A program made the position numbers and the translations under genes. Source: Pseudomonas gozinkensis (GTDB lineage: Bacteria > Pseudomonadota > Gammaproteobacteria > Pseudomonadales > Pseudomonadaceae). Taken from it: DNA of 64,000 nt. The notes beneath the pieces were generated by a model. That model did not search any database. It saw nothing but the letters and a program-made list of their open reading frames with translations, and was not told the origin of the DNA. Below are positions 16,651-28,985 of this stretch, piece after piece; position 1 is the stretch's first letter; each line of letters starts with the position of its first letter. The DNA lies in NCBI RefSeq assembly GCF_014863585.1, contig NZ_CP062253.1, positions 3,870,501-3,934,500 on the forward strand. Reading direction: 5' to 3'.

Positions 16651-17214
16651 TCAGATCACCACATTGCGCACGAAGCGCGCGGCCACTTCCCCGTCATTGC
16701 GATAGGTGTGCGGCTGGTTGCTGGCGAACATGAAAAACTCCCCGGCCGCGATGCGCTGGGGTTGGTCGCCGAGCATCAGCGTCAGGCAGCCCTCGAACAC
16801 GAAAATCTGCTCGCTCCAGCCTTCGGCATCCGGTTGCGAGGGATAGACCTCGCCCGGTTGCAGGCACCATTCCCACTGTTCCACCGCACGGGTGGCGTTG
16901 GCCTTGGACAGTAAAACGGCTTTGCTGCCGGGGATGCTGCCGGCCCAGGCCAGCTCGTTGATACGGCCGGGATCGCGATTGTCCGGGGCCTGAATCAGGT
17001 CACTGAAGGCCACTTCGAGGGCTTCGGCGACGCGGTCGAGAGTGGTCAGGCTGACATTCTTTTCGCCGGCCTCGATGGCCACCAGCATCCGCCGGCTGAC
17101 CCCGGACTTTTCCGCGAGGGCCGTCTGGCTCATGTCGGCGGCGTGACGCAGGCGCCGGACGTTCTGGCTGACGTGTTGCAGGACCGAAGCCCGCTGAACG
17201 GAATCTTTGTGCAC
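16651..17214 (-). CDS. XRE-family transcriptional regulator with C-terminal cupin domain
   Basis: 187 residues from a GTG at 17212-17214 (VHKDSVQRASVL). Residues 12-75 form the helix-turn-helix (LRHAADMSQTALAEKSGVSR, then IEAGEKNVSLTTLDRVAEAL). Residues about 110-187 are a cupin with PGEVYPSQPDAEGWSEQIFV and GEFFMFASNQPHTYRN. Such proteins usually repress a neighbouring metabolic or transport gene and sense a small molecule through the cupin. The divergent EamA exporter, 85 bp away, is the likely target. An upstream extension of the frame runs antisense to that exporter and was rejected. Confidence 0.85.
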   Translation of the reverse strand: MHKDSVQRASVLQHVSQNVRRLRHAADMSQTALAEKSGVSRRMLVAIEAGEKNVSLTTLDRVAEALEVAFSDLIQAPDNRDPGRINELAWAGSIPGSKAVLLSKANATRAVEQWEWCLQPGEVYPSQPDAEGWSEQIFVFEGCLTLMLGDQPQRIAAGEFFMFASNQPHTYRNDGEVAARFVRNVVI

Positions 17215-17299
17215 TATATTGCTCACTGGCTGGGGTTGGGCAGTATACTGCGCAACATTTGGCGCATTGTGCGTCTCCTCCTTAAAAGTGCGCAAGGTC
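17215..17299. promoter_or_regulatory. Divergent promoter/operator between XRE regulator and EamA exporter
   Basis: An 85-bp gap holds a TATACT box (near 17244) and an interrupted inverted pair of TGCGCAA and TTGTGCG half-sites separated by about 10 bases (17249-17272). This fits an operator for the XRE-cupin regulator. The assignment is inference from position and symmetry. Confidence 0.45.
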
Positions 17300-18238
17300 A
17301 TGACGTCAGCCAATTCCTCCCAAACTCCCCTGCGGTTTTCCCGGTTCAGCAAAGCCGAGTGCGTGCTGGTGCTGATCACCATGCTTTGGGGCGGCACCTT
17401 CCTGCTGGTGCAGCACGCGATGGCCGTCAGCGGCCCGATGTTTTTCGTCGGCCTGCGCTTTGCCGCAGCGGCGAGCATCGTTGCGCTGTTCTCCTGGAAA
17501 CACCTGCGTGAACTGACCCTGTTCGAACTCAAGGCCGGCGCTTTTATTGGCGTGGCGATCATGCTCGGCTATGGCTTGCAGACTGTCGGATTGCAAAGCA
17601 TCCCGAGCAGTCAGTCGGCGTTCATCACCGCGCTGTACGTGCCGTTCGTGCCTCTGCTGCAATGGCTGGTCCTCGGTCGGCGCCCGGGTTTGATGCCGAG
17701 CATCGGCATCATGCTGGCATTTACCGGACTGATGCTGCTTTCCGGGCCGTCCGGCGCTTCGCTGAATTTCAGCCCCGGTGAAATCGCCACGTTGATCAGC
17801 GCCATCGCAATAGCGGCCGAAATCATCCTGATCAGTAACTATGCCGGGCAGGTCGATGTGCGCCGCGTAACCATCGTGCAGTTGGCGACGACTTCGGCGC
17901 TGTCGTTCTTGATGGTGGTGCCGACCGGCGAGGCGATTCCGGATTTCTCTTGGCTATTACTGAGCACCGCCCTGGGCCTCGGCGCGATGAGTGCGGCGAT
18001 TCAAGTGGCGATGAACTGGGCGCAGAAAAGTGTTTCGCCGACCCGTGCGACCTTGATCTATGCAGGTGAGCCCGTGTGGGCGGGGATCGTCGGGCGCATT
18101 GCGGGTGAGCGTCTTCCGGCCATCGCATTGGTGGGTGCGGGGCTGATCGTGACGGCGGTGATCGTCAGTGAATTGAAGACCAAAGGCAAAGATACACAAA
18201 CGATCACGGAAGAATTGAAGCACGAGACCGAAGGCTAA
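17300..18238 (+). CDS. EamA/RhaT (DMT) family transporter
   Basis: 312 residues with ten predicted helices in two EamA repeats. TMLWGGTFLLVQHAMAVSGP (about 20-40) and PVWAGIVGRIAGERLPAIAL near residue 265 are characteristic of the ends of the two repeats. The family exports metabolites or amino acids. The ATG at 17300 follows CAAGGTC; longer in-frame starts run into the regulatory region. It is divergent from, and likely controlled by, the XRE-cupin regulator. Confidence 0.85.
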   Translation: MTSANSSQTPLRFSRFSKAECVLVLITMLWGGTFLLVQHAMAVSGPMFFVGLRFAAAASIVALFSWKHLRELTLFELKAGAFIGVAIMLGYGLQTVGLQSIPSSQSAFITALYVPFVPLLQWLVLGRRPGLMPSIGIMLAFTGLMLLSGPSGASLNFSPGEIATLISAIAIAAEIILISNYAGQVDVRRVTIVQLATTSALSFLMVVPTGEAIPDFSWLLLSTALGLGAMSAAIQVAMNWAQKSVSPTRATLIYAGEPVWAGIVGRIAGERLPAIALVGAGLIVTAVIVSELKTKGKDTQTITEELKHETEG

Positions 18239-18344
18239 ACGCGGGTTTTACGGCTACTTTGTAGGATTCAGAGACATCCTCGCGTTTGGCGATCCGGGAG
18301 CTGGCACGTATGATGCTTCACAAACTTCCGCAGATTAGAAGCCT

Positions 18345-21244
<2,900 letters not shown>

Positions 21245-21245
<1 letters not shown>

Positions 21246-21589
21246 TGGAAGAAGTCATCGCAATCGCCATCGGCGTGCTCGCCGCATCCGGGGTCTGGCT
21301 GATCCTGCGGCCACGGACATTCCAGGTGGTGATGGGCCTGTGCCTGCTGTCCTACGGCGTCAATCTGTTCATCTTCAGCATGGGCAGCCTGTTCATCGGC
21401 AAGGAGCCGATCATCAAGGACGGCGTGCCGCAGGACCTGCTCAATTACACCGACCCGCTGCCACAGGCGCTGGTGCTGACGGCCATCGTCATCAGCTTCG
21501 CCATGACCGCATTGTTTCTGGTGGTGCTGCTGGCCTCACGGGGCCTGACCGGCACCGACCACGTTGACGGAAGGGAGCCCAAGGAATGA
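21245..21589 (+). CDS. mrpC: Mrp antiporter subunit C (NuoK-like)
   Basis: 114 residues, three membrane helices. FQVVMGLCLLSYGVNLFIFS and PLPQALVLTAIVISFAMTAL are diagnostic of MnhC/PhaC, a NuoK homologue. The ATG overlaps the mrpA stop by one base (TGATG), and its own stop overlaps mrpD by 4 bases. Confidence 0.93.
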
Positions 21590-23265
21590 CGGCGATAACT
21601 CACCTGATCGCCGCACCGATCCTGCTGCCGCTGCTGACCGCCGCCATCATGCTGATGCTCGGCGAGAAGCACCGACCGCTGAAGGCGAAAATCAACCTGT
21701 TCTCCAGCCTCCTCGGCCTGGGCATTTCGGTGATGCTGCTGCAATGGACCCAGACCACCGGCGTGCCCGGGTCCATCGGCGTCTACCTTCCGGGCAACTG
21801 GCAGGTGCCGTTCGGCATCGTGCTGGTGGTCGATCGTCTGTCGGCGTTGATGCTGGTGCTGACCGGAATCATCGGCGTCAGCGCCCTGCTGTTCGCCATG
21901 GCCCGCTGGGACGGCGCCGGGTCGAGCTTCCACGCGTTGTTCCAGATTCAGTTGATGGGGCTGTATGGCGCGTTCCTGACCGCGGACCTGTTCAACCTGT
22001 TCGTGTTCTTCGAAGTGCTGCTCGCCGCATCCTACGGCCTGTTGCTTCATGGTTCGGGCCGGGCACGAGTGTCGTCGGGGCTGCATTATATTTCGATCAA
22101 CCTGCTGGCGTCGTCGCTGTTCCTGATTGGTGCGGCGTTGATCTACGGCGTGACCGGCACGCTGAACATGGCGGATCTGGCCCTGAAGATCCCGCTGGTG
22201 CCGGAGGCCGATCGTGGCCTGCTGCATGCCGGCGCGGGGATTCTGGCCGTGGCGTTCCTGGCCAAGGCCGGCATGTGGCCGCTGAATTTCTGGCTGGTGC
22301 CGGCCTACTCGTCGGCCAGCGCGCCGGTGGCGGCGATGTTCGCGATCATGACCAAGGTCGGCGTCTACACCCTGCTGCGCTTGTGGACGTTGCTGTTCTC
22401 GGGTCAGGCCGGCGCTTCGGCGTATTTTGGTGGTGACTGGCTGATCTACGGCGGCATGGCGACCATGGCCGGCGCAGGCGTGGCGATCATTGCTGCGCAA
22501 CGCCTGGAGCGCATGGCCAGCCTGAGCATTCTGGTGTCGGCGGGGATCCTGCTGTCGGCCGTGGGTTTCGCCCAGCCGAACCTGATTGGCGCCGCGCTGT
22601 TCTATCTGGTCAGCTCGACCCTGGCGCTGAGCGCACTGTTCCTGCTGGCCGAATTGATCGAGCGTTCGCGCACCGCCATCGAAGTACCGCTGGAAGACGA
22701 AAACGAACTGCTGCCGCGTCCGCAGGAATGGCAACGACCGGTCAAGGGCATCAACCTCGACGACGATCAGAAAGCCGTGGTGGGTCAGGTAATCCCATGG
22801 ACGATGGCGTTCCTCGGCCTGAGCTTCATTGCCTGCGCGCTGCTGATCATCGGCATGCCGCCGTTGTCCGGGTTCATCGGCAAGCTCAGCCTGATCGGCG
22901 CCCTGCTCAATCCGCTGGGCCTCGGCGCCGGCGAGCCGATCTCGAATGCCGCCTGGGCGTTGCTGGCCCTGCTGATCCTTACCGGACTCGGGTCGCTGAT
23001 GGCGTTCTCGCGTCTGGGGATCCAGCGCTTCTGGTCGCCAGAGGAGCGCCCTTCGCCGCTGCTGCGCAAACTGGAATGCACGCCAATTTTCCTGCTGCTC
23101 GGCCTGAGCATTGCGCTGACCTTCAAGGCTGAACCGCTGCTGCGTTACACCCAGGCAGCAGCCGACGCCCTGAACAATCCGCAGCAATACGTGATGGCGG
23201 TACTCGGCACCCGCGCCGTGCCGAGCCCGGAAGCCAAGGCTGCGCTGTTGGAGGTGCAACCATGA
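21586..23265 (+). CDS. mrpD: Mrp antiporter subunit D (NuoN/M-like)
   Basis: 559 residues, about 14 membrane helices, proton-conducting antiporter-like subunit. The conserved membrane Lys appears in VAFLAKAGMWPLNFWLVPAY (about 225), and the VVDRLSALMLVLTGIIGVSA segment lies near residue 85. A hydrophilic loop (about 360-395) interrupts the late helices. It starts within the mrpC stop codon (ATGA) and ends the same way into mrpE. Confidence 0.93.
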   Translation: MTAITHLIAAPILLPLLTAAIMLMLGEKHRPLKAKINLFSSLLGLGISVMLLQWTQTTGVPGSIGVYLPGNWQVPFGIVLVVDRLSALMLVLTGIIGVSALLFAMARWDGAGSSFHALFQIQLMGLYGAFLTADLFNLFVFFEVLLAASYGLLLHGSGRARVSSGLHYISINLLASSLFLIGAALIYGVTGTLNMADLALKIPLVPEADRGLLHAGAGILAVAFLAKAGMWPLNFWLVPAYSSASAPVAAMFAIMTKVGVYTLLRLWTLLFSGQAGASAYFGGDWLIYGGMATMAGAGVAIIAAQRLERMASLSILVSAGILLSAVGFAQPNLIGAALFYLVSSTLALSALFLLAELIERSRTAIEVPLEDENELLPRPQEWQRPVKGINLDDDQKAVVGQVIPWTMAFLGLSFIACALLIIGMPPLSGFIGKLSLIGALLNPLGLGAGEPISNAAWALLALLILTGLGSLMAFSRLGIQRFWSPEERPSPLLRKLECTPIFLLLGLSIALTFKAEPLLRYTQAAADALNNPQQYVMAVLGTRAVPSPEAKAALLEVQP

Positions 23266-23750
23266 AGCGTCTGTTTCCTGCTCCGTGGTTGTCGCTCGCA
23301 CTGTGGTTGCTGTGGCTGGTGCTGAACCTGTCGGTCAGCCCGGGCAATCTGCTGCTGGGTGCCGTACTCGGCTTCTGTGCCCCGCTGATGATGCGCAAAC
23401 TGCGCCCGCAGCGCACCCGCATCCGGCGCCCCGGCACCATCCTGCGCCTGTTCCTGCTGGTCGGGCGTGACGTGGTGGTTTCCAACCTGGCCGTGGCCTG
23501 GGGTGTACTCAACGCTGGTCGACGCCCGCCCCGCTCGCGCTTCATCAAGGTGCCTTTGGACCTGCGCGACGCCAACGGTCTGGCAGCATTGTCGATGATC
23601 TGCACGGTCGTGCCCGGCACGGTATGGTCGGAACTGGCGCTGGATCGCAGCATTCTGCTACTGCACGTTTTCGATCTGGATGACGAGGCGCAGTTCATCC
23701 AGCACTTCAAGGTCACTTACGAGCGGCCGTTGATGGAGATTTTCGAATGA
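23262..23750 (+). CDS. mrpE: Mrp antiporter subunit E
   Basis: 162 residues with two N-terminal membrane helices and a conserved cytosolic region containing KVPLDLRDANGLAALSMIC and TVVPGTVWSELALDRSILLL, typical of MnhE/PhaE. Its role in the complex is assembly or function of the antiporter. It overlaps mrpD and mrpF by 4 bases each. Confidence 0.93.
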   Translation: MKRLFPAPWLSLALWLLWLVLNLSVSPGNLLLGAVLGFCAPLMMRKLRPQRTRIRRPGTILRLFLLVGRDVVVSNLAVAWGVLNAGRRPPRSRFIKVPLDLRDANGLAALSMICTVVPGTVWSELALDRSILLLHVFDLDDEAQFIQHFKVTYERPLMEIFE

Positions 23751-24025
23751 GCCCGCTGCTGTCGAACGCGATTCTGCTGACGCTGTTCCTGTTTTCCCTG
23801 GCCATGGTCCTCACGCTGGTACGCCTGTTCAAAGGCCCTTCGGCGCAGGACCGGGTACTGGCGCTGGATTACCTGTACATCGTCGCCATGCTGATGATGC
23901 TGACCCTGGGGATTCGCTACTCCAGTGACACCTACTTCGAAGCGGCGCTGCTGATCGCGCTGTTCGGCTTCGTCGGCTCGTTTGCCCTGGCGAAGTTCCT
24001 CCTGCGTGGCGAGGTGATCGAATGA
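23747..24025 (+). CDS. mrpF: Mrp antiporter subunit F
   Basis: 92 residues, three membrane helices. The FKGPSAQDRVLALDYLYIV motif near residue 27 is the family signature; its Asp residue has been linked to cholate/sodium transport in B. subtilis MrpF. Overlaps at both ends are 4 bases. Confidence 0.92.
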   Translation: MSPLLSNAILLTLFLFSLAMVLTLVRLFKGPSAQDRVLALDYLYIVAMLMMLTLGIRYSSDTYFEAALLIALFGFVGSFALAKFLLRGEVIE

Positions 24026-24384
24026 ACGCTGAACTGTCTCTCTGGGTGGAAATCCCGGTGGCGATCCTGCTGGTCCTCAGCGGCGTGTTCGCCCTGATCG
24101 GCGCGACCGGCCTGCTTCGGATGAAAGATTACTTCCAGCGCATGCATCCGCCGGCGCTGGCCTCGACGCTGGGTGCGTGGTGTGTGGCGCTGGCGTCGAT
24201 CATCTGCTTTTCCGCGCTCAAGTCCGGGCCGGTGCTGCACGCATGGCTGATCCCGATCCTGCTGTCGATCACCGTGCCGGTGACTACTTTGCTGCTGGCG
24301 CGGGCGGCGTTGTTCCGCAAGCGCATGGCCGGGGATGATGTGCCGGCCGAGGTCAGCAGCCGGCGCACTGAAACCGGCAGCTAG
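24022..24384 (+). CDS. mrpG: Mrp antiporter subunit G
   Basis: 120 residues, three membrane helices. GLLRMKDYFQRMHPPALAST (about 32-51) is the MnhG/PhaG signature. It is the last gene of the operon. Its stop overlaps the end of the convergent DUF3995 gene by 4 bases, so no terminator separates them. Confidence 0.92.
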   Translation: MNAELSLWVEIPVAILLVLSGVFALIGATGLLRMKDYFQRMHPPALASTLGAWCVALASIICFSALKSGPVLHAWLIPILLSITVPVTTLLLARAALFRKRMAGDDVPAEVSSRRTETGS

Positions 24385-24821
24385 ATCCAGGCAACAGCCA
24401 ACAGCCCGGCTCCCAATATCAGACACAGCGGCGAGTAAACCCACGTGTCGAGCCGGGCAAACCGCGATCCCTTCACTTCCTTGAAAAAACCCACCAATTC
24501 CGAATCGCCAATCGCCCGCGCAAACATCAGCAGCGCAATCGCGCTGATCATCCATTGCAGCGCCCAGTGATGCACCGCAGGCAGCCACCACCCCACCCGC
24601 ATGCACACCAGTGCGGCAATCAGTAGCAGGGCTGCCGCCACCACCAGCGTGATCCAGCCTGACGGCTTGAACGCCGGCCTGAGCGTCAGCCCGCCGTTAT
24701 CCACCGGAACCTGCGGCACCACCGCCACGGCCGCCCACTGCCCACCCATCGCCCAATACACATGCATCAGGCTGATCACCGCAAATATCGTCACCAGCCA
24801 TTGAGCCAACACAAAGGTCAT
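24381..24821 (-). CDS. DUF3995 family membrane protein
   Basis: 146 residues with four membrane helices. The start MTFVLAQWLVTIFAVISLMH and the HVYWAMGG motif identify DUF3995, a family of unknown function. AAAGGATTCTCGACC precedes the ATG, while a longer in-frame start lies in the divergent gene's upstream region. It is divergent from the DUF2946 gene with 94 bp between starts. Confidence 0.8.
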   Translation of the reverse strand: MTFVLAQWLVTIFAVISLMHVYWAMGGQWAAVAVVPQVPVDNGGLTLRPAFKPSGWITLVVAAALLLIAALVCMRVGWWLPAVHHWALQWMISAIALLMFARAIGDSELVGFFKEVKGSRFARLDTWVYSPLCLILGAGLLAVAWI

Positions 24822-24915
24822 GGTCGAGAATCCTTTCAAGGGATTTGAACAAAACATCCTAGTCGGCATTTTTCCATGTGCACGACCGGTCGGCGGTGCG
24901 GTAAAGTGCCGCCCC

Positions 24916-25302
24916 ATGAAATTCACCCGTACCGATCGCTCACTGCTGGCCTGGATGCTCTATTGCTGCGTCCTGTTCAACGTGTTCGCCTGCAGCATCG
25001 GTCACGGACAAATGGTCGGCATGCAGCTCAACGGTATCGGCGGCCAGTTCTGCGCCGTCGACCCGAACACCCAGGCGCCGCTCGCTCCAAATCCCGCCGA
25101 AGAAAAACTGCCGACCCTGGCCAAAGCCTTCGGCTGTCCGCTGTGTTCCACTGGCGGCATGGGCCCGGCGTTCAACTCCAGCCTGACCCTGGCGATCCTG
25201 CCGGAACAACACAGCCCGCCGCTGCCGGTCATCGTCAGCGCCGACCTCCCTGCCCGCTTCATCTGGCCTTCGGCCAATCCTCGCGCCCCGCCGCTCGCCT
25301 GA
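24916..25302 (+). CDS. DUF2946 family exported protein, partner of the downstream TonB receptor
   Basis: 128 residues. The N-terminal hydrophobic segment (LLAWMLYCCVLFNVFACSIG) could be a signal anchor or signal peptide. GCPLCSTGG near residue 75 is a Cys-x-x-Cys pair typical of DUF2946 proteins, which are often found with copper or heme uptake genes. It lies 93 bp before the TonB-dependent receptor gene, a common arrangement in Pseudomonas. A metal-binding or accessory role in uptake is inference. Confidence 0.75.
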   Translation: MKFTRTDRSLLAWMLYCCVLFNVFACSIGHGQMVGMQLNGIGGQFCAVDPNTQAPLAPNPAEEKLPTLAKAFGCPLCSTGGMGPAFNSSLTLAILPEQHSPPLPVIVSADLPARFIWPSANPRAPPLA

Positions 25303-25395
25303 GTGTCCTTGCCTTTTTGATTTGTCAGCCCACTGCGCCAACGCGCGGCGTTCGCCTGTGCGCTGACTCCTAGACAAGCATTCAGGATTCAATCG

Positions 25396-27528
25396 ATGAA
25401 ACAACTTACCTTGCTGGCGAGCCTGTGCGGCTGCCTGTCCGTCAACGTCTGGGCGCAGTCCACCGTGGATCTGGCGCCGATCACCATCGACGGCGAATCC
25501 GGCGCCGAACCGGGCCTGAGCCTCGACCAGTCCAGCGGCATGGCCTCGCGCCTCGGTCTCAGTGTGCGTGACACTCCGGCCTCGGTGGCCATCGCCAACC
25601 GCAATGACATCGAACGTCACGGTTCGCAAAACTTTCAGGACGCGGCCAACACCTTGCCGGGTGTGAACGCCAGTGCGCCGCCGGGCTTTGGCGGGTTCGC
25701 CTCCTATCGTGGCTTTACCAGCAGCCAGATCACCCAGATGTTCAACGGGGTCAACGTTTCCGGCGGACTGGCGCGCCCCGTGGATTCGTGGATTTATGAC
25801 CGGGTGGAACTGGTGGGCGGTCCCTCTTCGCTGATCAACGGCGCAGGCTCGGTCGGCGGCTCGCTGAACTACGTGACCAAACTGGCCACCCGCGACGAGC
25901 AAGCCATCGAAGGCAGAGTCAGTTATGGCACCTACGACACCACCGAAACCGCGTTTGGCCTCAATCACGCGCTGACCGAACCTGGCGCCGACGTGCAGCA
26001 TTACGCGCGTCTCGACGTCAGCCACAACACCGGCAACGGCTACATCGACCGTCAGGAACGCGATGCCTGGAGCGTGGCGTTCTCGCTGCTCAGCGACCTG
26101 ACGCCGAACCTGTCGCACACCCTGGCCCTGGAATATCAGGACGAACACGAGGACAGCCCGTACTGGGGCACGCCAGTGCTCAACCCCAAGGCCGGCGAAT
26201 TGAAGATCGACAAGCACAACCGCTTCAACAACTACAACGTCGAGGACGGCCGCTACGAGCAGCGGACAATCTGGGTTCGCTCGATCATCGATTACCGGAT
26301 CAACGACAGCACCACCCTGCGCAACACCCTCTATCACCTCGACAGCCAGCGCGATTACCGCAACCTGGAAACCTATCAATACAACGCCGACAACAGCGCG
26401 GTGAACCGCTCTACTGCGTATCAGGTGCGACATCAGGGCGAGCAGGACGGCAACCAGTTCGAACTGCGCCACGACAACAGCCTGTTCGGCCTCGACACCA
26501 CCTGGTCCGGCGGTTTCGAATACAAGGTCAACCAGACCACCAACTCGCCGCTGAACGTCAAAGGCGCCAGCACGGTGAACCCGAACAACTACCGACCGGG
26601 GCATTTCTATGACATTCCCGGAACATTGCCGGGTTTTGTCAGCGACAAGACCAACGAAGTCACGACCAAAGCGCTGTTTGCCGAAAACCGCCTGGCACTG
26701 ACCGACAAGCTCTCGCTGCTCACTGGCCTGCGCTACGACGACATCGACCTCGACGTGACCAACCATCGCACGGTGACCGCGAGTAACCCGCGTCATCTCA
26801 AACGCAGCTGGGAGCCGGTCACCGGGCGCGTCGGCCTGACGTATCAGTTCACTCCGTCAGCCAATGTGTACGTGCAATACAGCACCGCCGCCGAGCAGCC
26901 CAATGGCACCCAGGACTTCGATGTCTCGACCGGAAAACAATGGGAAATCGGCAGCAAGTTCGACTACCTGAACGGGCGCGGGTCGGCGACGGTGGCCGCC
27001 TATACCATCGAGCGCAAGGACTTCGCCGTGACGGATCCACTGGACCCGACCAGCAGCATTCCGGTTGGCCAGCAGACTTCGAAGGGCATCGAGATTGCCA
27101 GCTCCTTGCGGATCACCGACAAGTTGCTGGCCGAAGGCAACTTCGCCTGGGTCGATGCGCAATATGATGAGTTCAACGAGAAGAACGCTGCCGGCGTAGT
27201 GGTTTCCCGCAAGGGCAACACACCGACCAACGTGCCGGACCGGGTCGGCAATCTGTGGCTGACCTACGATTTCTCGCCGCAATGGCAAGGCGGGGTCGAT
27301 GCGCGGTACGTGGCGTCGGTGTTCGCCGACAATGCCAACACCATGACCGTGCCGTCGTACACGCTGTTTGGCAGCTTCCTCAGCTACAAGGTGGATTCGC
27401 ACACCACCGTGACCGGGCGGGTGCGTAACCTGACGAATGAGGTGTATGCCGAGTTCGCCCATGTTTCGCCGGCGTATTACCTCGGCACACCGCGTACATT
27501 CGAGCTGGCAGTGCAAACCCGCTTCTAA
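25396..27528 (+). CDS. TonB-dependent outer-membrane receptor (siderophore/copper type)
   Basis: 710 residues. The signal peptide (MKQLTLLASLCGCLSVNVWA) is followed by the plug (about 40-165: TPASVAIANRNDIERHG, then ANTLPGVNASAPPGFGGF and YDRVELVGGPSSLINGAG) and a 22-strand barrel ending in the terminal Phe (ELAVQTRF), as outer-membrane proteins do. No N-terminal STN signalling domain is present, so there is no sigma/anti-sigma control through this receptor. The DUF2946 gene upstream favours a copper-type cargo, but the plug also resembles ferrisiderophore receptors. The substrate is open. Confidence 0.87.
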   Translation: MKQLTLLASLCGCLSVNVWAQSTVDLAPITIDGESGAEPGLSLDQSSGMASRLGLSVRDTPASVAIANRNDIERHGSQNFQDAANTLPGVNASAPPGFGGFASYRGFTSSQITQMFNGVNVSGGLARPVDSWIYDRVELVGGPSSLINGAGSVGGSLNYVTKLATRDEQAIEGRVSYGTYDTTETAFGLNHALTEPGADVQHYARLDVSHNTGNGYIDRQERDAWSVAFSLLSDLTPNLSHTLALEYQDEHEDSPYWGTPVLNPKAGELKIDKHNRFNNYNVEDGRYEQRTIWVRSIIDYRINDSTTLRNTLYHLDSQRDYRNLETYQYNADNSAVNRSTAYQVRHQGEQDGNQFELRHDNSLFGLDTTWSGGFEYKVNQTTNSPLNVKGASTVNPNNYRPGHFYDIPGTLPGFVSDKTNEVTTKALFAENRLALTDKLSLLTGLRYDDIDLDVTNHRTVTASNPRHLKRSWEPVTGRVGLTYQFTPSANVYVQYSTAAEQPNGTQDFDVSTGKQWEIGSKFDYLNGRGSATVAAYTIERKDFAVTDPLDPTSSIPVGQQTSKGIEIASSLRITDKLLAEGNFAWVDAQYDEFNEKNAAGVVVSRKGNTPTNVPDRVGNLWLTYDFSPQWQGGVDARYVASVFADNANTMTVPSYTLFGSFLSYKVDSHTTVTGRVRNLTNEVYAEFAHVSPAYYLGTPRTFELAVQTRF

Positions 27529-27532
27529 AAGC

Positions 27533-27625
27533 TTCGCGGGCAAGCCCGCTCCCACAAGAATCGATGTGTTTTCAAAGCTCGGAGCACACCGAAAAAACTG
27601 TGGGAGCGGGCTTGCCCGCGATGAG
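27533..27625. repeat. REP doublet (REPIN)
   Basis: Inverted pair of REP units, TTCGCGGGCAAGCCCGCTCC at 27533 and CTGTGGGAGCGGGCTTGCCC at 27599, about 40 bp apart. It begins 5 bp after the receptor stop codon and ends 18 bp before the end of the convergent binding-protein gene, so it probably also serves as a transcript end. Confidence 0.88.
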
Positions 27626-27642
27626 GCCCGTCGGTACGACCT

Positions 27643-28659
27643 CTATTTCAAATCAGCTGAAACCTTATCTGCCACGTCCTTCGGCAACCACGCCTGCCAC
27701 ACATCCGGATGCGCCTTCATGAACGCCACCGCTGCGTCCCGGGGCGCCGTGTGTTTCTCGCTCATCTCGGCCAGCGCCTTGTTCAGGTCATCAATCGGAA
27801 AGTCGACTTTGCTGAAAAACTCGACAATCTGCGGATACTGCTTCCGGAACGGCGTGGATACCCCGATCGACAGCTTCGAGGCCAGCGAACGGGTCGGTTT
27901 CGGATTGGGATTGTCGGCGTCGGTCAGGGTCTTCCAGGCCTCGGCATCGAACGGCGGCTCTTCCAGTTGAATCAGTTTGAACTTGCCGAGCAACGGCGTT
28001 GGCGACCAGTAATAGAACAGCACCGGTTTGCCCCGGCGGATCGATGAACTGATTTCTGCATCCAGCGCCGCACCGGAGCCGCTGCGGAAATTGACGAAAT
28101 CGTCCTGCAAGCCGTAAGCGGTGAGCTTCTGCTTGTTCACCACCTCCGACGTCCAGCCGATCGGGCTGTTGAGGAACCGACCCTTGCTCGGGGTTTCCGG
28201 GTCCTTGAAGACGTCCTTGTATTTCTTCAGATCGCTGACACTGCGCAGATCCGGCGCCAGTGGCTTGATGCCCTTGGCCGGGTCGCCCTTGATCACGTAC
28301 TCCGGCACCCACCAGCCTTCGGTGGCGCCTTTGACCGTGTCGCCCAGGCTGGCGACCTTGCCTTCGGCTTCGGCTTTGACCCACACCGGACTGCGCCCGG
28401 CCCACTCTTCACCGATGACCTGAATATCGTTGTTGGCCAGTGCGGTCTCCAGGGTGATGGTGGTGCCCGGCAAGGTGTCGGTCGGCAGGCCGTAGCCCTT
28501 CTCGACGATGATGCGCAGGACATCGGTGATCAGGCTGCCGCTTTCCCAGTTCAGGTCGGCAAAGTGGATCGGCGCCTGTGTCGCACTCACCGCAGGCACC
28601 GCCGTCATCAAGCCGAAAGTGGTCAGGCCAGCGGCCAGCAACCGTCGAAATCCGTTCAT
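27643..28659 (-). CDS. Glycine betaine/choline-type ABC transporter binding protein (OpuAC family)
   Basis: 338 residues with a signal peptide (MNGFRRLLAAGLTTFGLMTA...SA). The mature fold shows FADLNWESGSLITDVLRIIV and TEGWWVPEYVIKGDPAKGIK, with aromatic residues that form the cation-pi cage for quaternary amines in this family (ProX/OpuAC type). AGGTGCAAAAGC precedes the ATG. No permease or ATPase gene adjoins it, so it may deliver ligand to a remote Cho/Cbc-type transporter, as orphan binding proteins of pseudomonads do. Confidence 0.83.
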   Translation of the reverse strand: MNGFRRLLAAGLTTFGLMTAVPAVSATQAPIHFADLNWESGSLITDVLRIIVEKGYGLPTDTLPGTTITLETALANNDIQVIGEEWAGRSPVWVKAEAEGKVASLGDTVKGATEGWWVPEYVIKGDPAKGIKPLAPDLRSVSDLKKYKDVFKDPETPSKGRFLNSPIGWTSEVVNKQKLTAYGLQDDFVNFRSGSGAALDAEISSSIRRGKPVLFYYWSPTPLLGKFKLIQLEEPPFDAEAWKTLTDADNPNPKPTRSLASKLSIGVSTPFRKQYPQIVEFFSKVDFPIDDLNKALAEMSEKHTAPRDAAVAFMKAHPDVWQAWLPKDVADKVSADLK

Positions 28660-28787
28660 GCTTTTGCACCTCGTGCTGTTCACAGCAATAGCAGGATGGC
28701 CTGACAGAAGACCGCAAGCCTCTGAATACTCAGTCAACTGACTGTAGACGAGGTTCCTGCTTTTTCAGGGGCATGACACGGACAAGG

Positions 28788-28985
28788 CTACTTTTCAGAA
28801 ATTTCCTGCAGGCTCTTCAGCTCGCGTCTGACCATGCTGGCGTATTCCGCAGGCTGCAAGGCGTAAATTTGCGAGGCGACCCAACCCAGCCATGCGCCCT
28901 TCATCTCTGCCTTTGCAGTGAACAATCGACGGGCTTCTTCACGGGCGCTGTCGAGATTCTGCAGGTGGAAATCGGCGCGGCTCAC
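28788..28985 (-). CDS. Small hypothetical protein (65 aa), coupled to the gene upstream
   Basis: 65 residues from a GTG that overlaps the upstream stop codon (GTGA at 28982-28985), which decides the start. The sequence is helical and charged (REEARRLFTAKAEMKGAWLG, then LQPAEYASMVRRELKSLQEI), without membrane segments. The overlap with the 156-residue gene suggests a two-gene operon and perhaps a complex. Family not recognised. Confidence 0.6.
   Translation of the reverse strand: MSRADFHLQNLDSAREEARRLFTAKAEMKGAWLGWVASQIYALQPAEYASMVRRELKSLQEISEK

Noticed and set aside
21445..23301. Reverse-strand open frame of 618 residues opposite mrpD
   Set aside because: Low-complexity Gln/Arg/His composition typical of antisense frames in GC-rich coding DNA.
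24940..26796. Reverse-strand open frame of 618 residues opposite the TonB receptor
   Set aside because: Overlaps two well-supported genes and has no recognisable domain.
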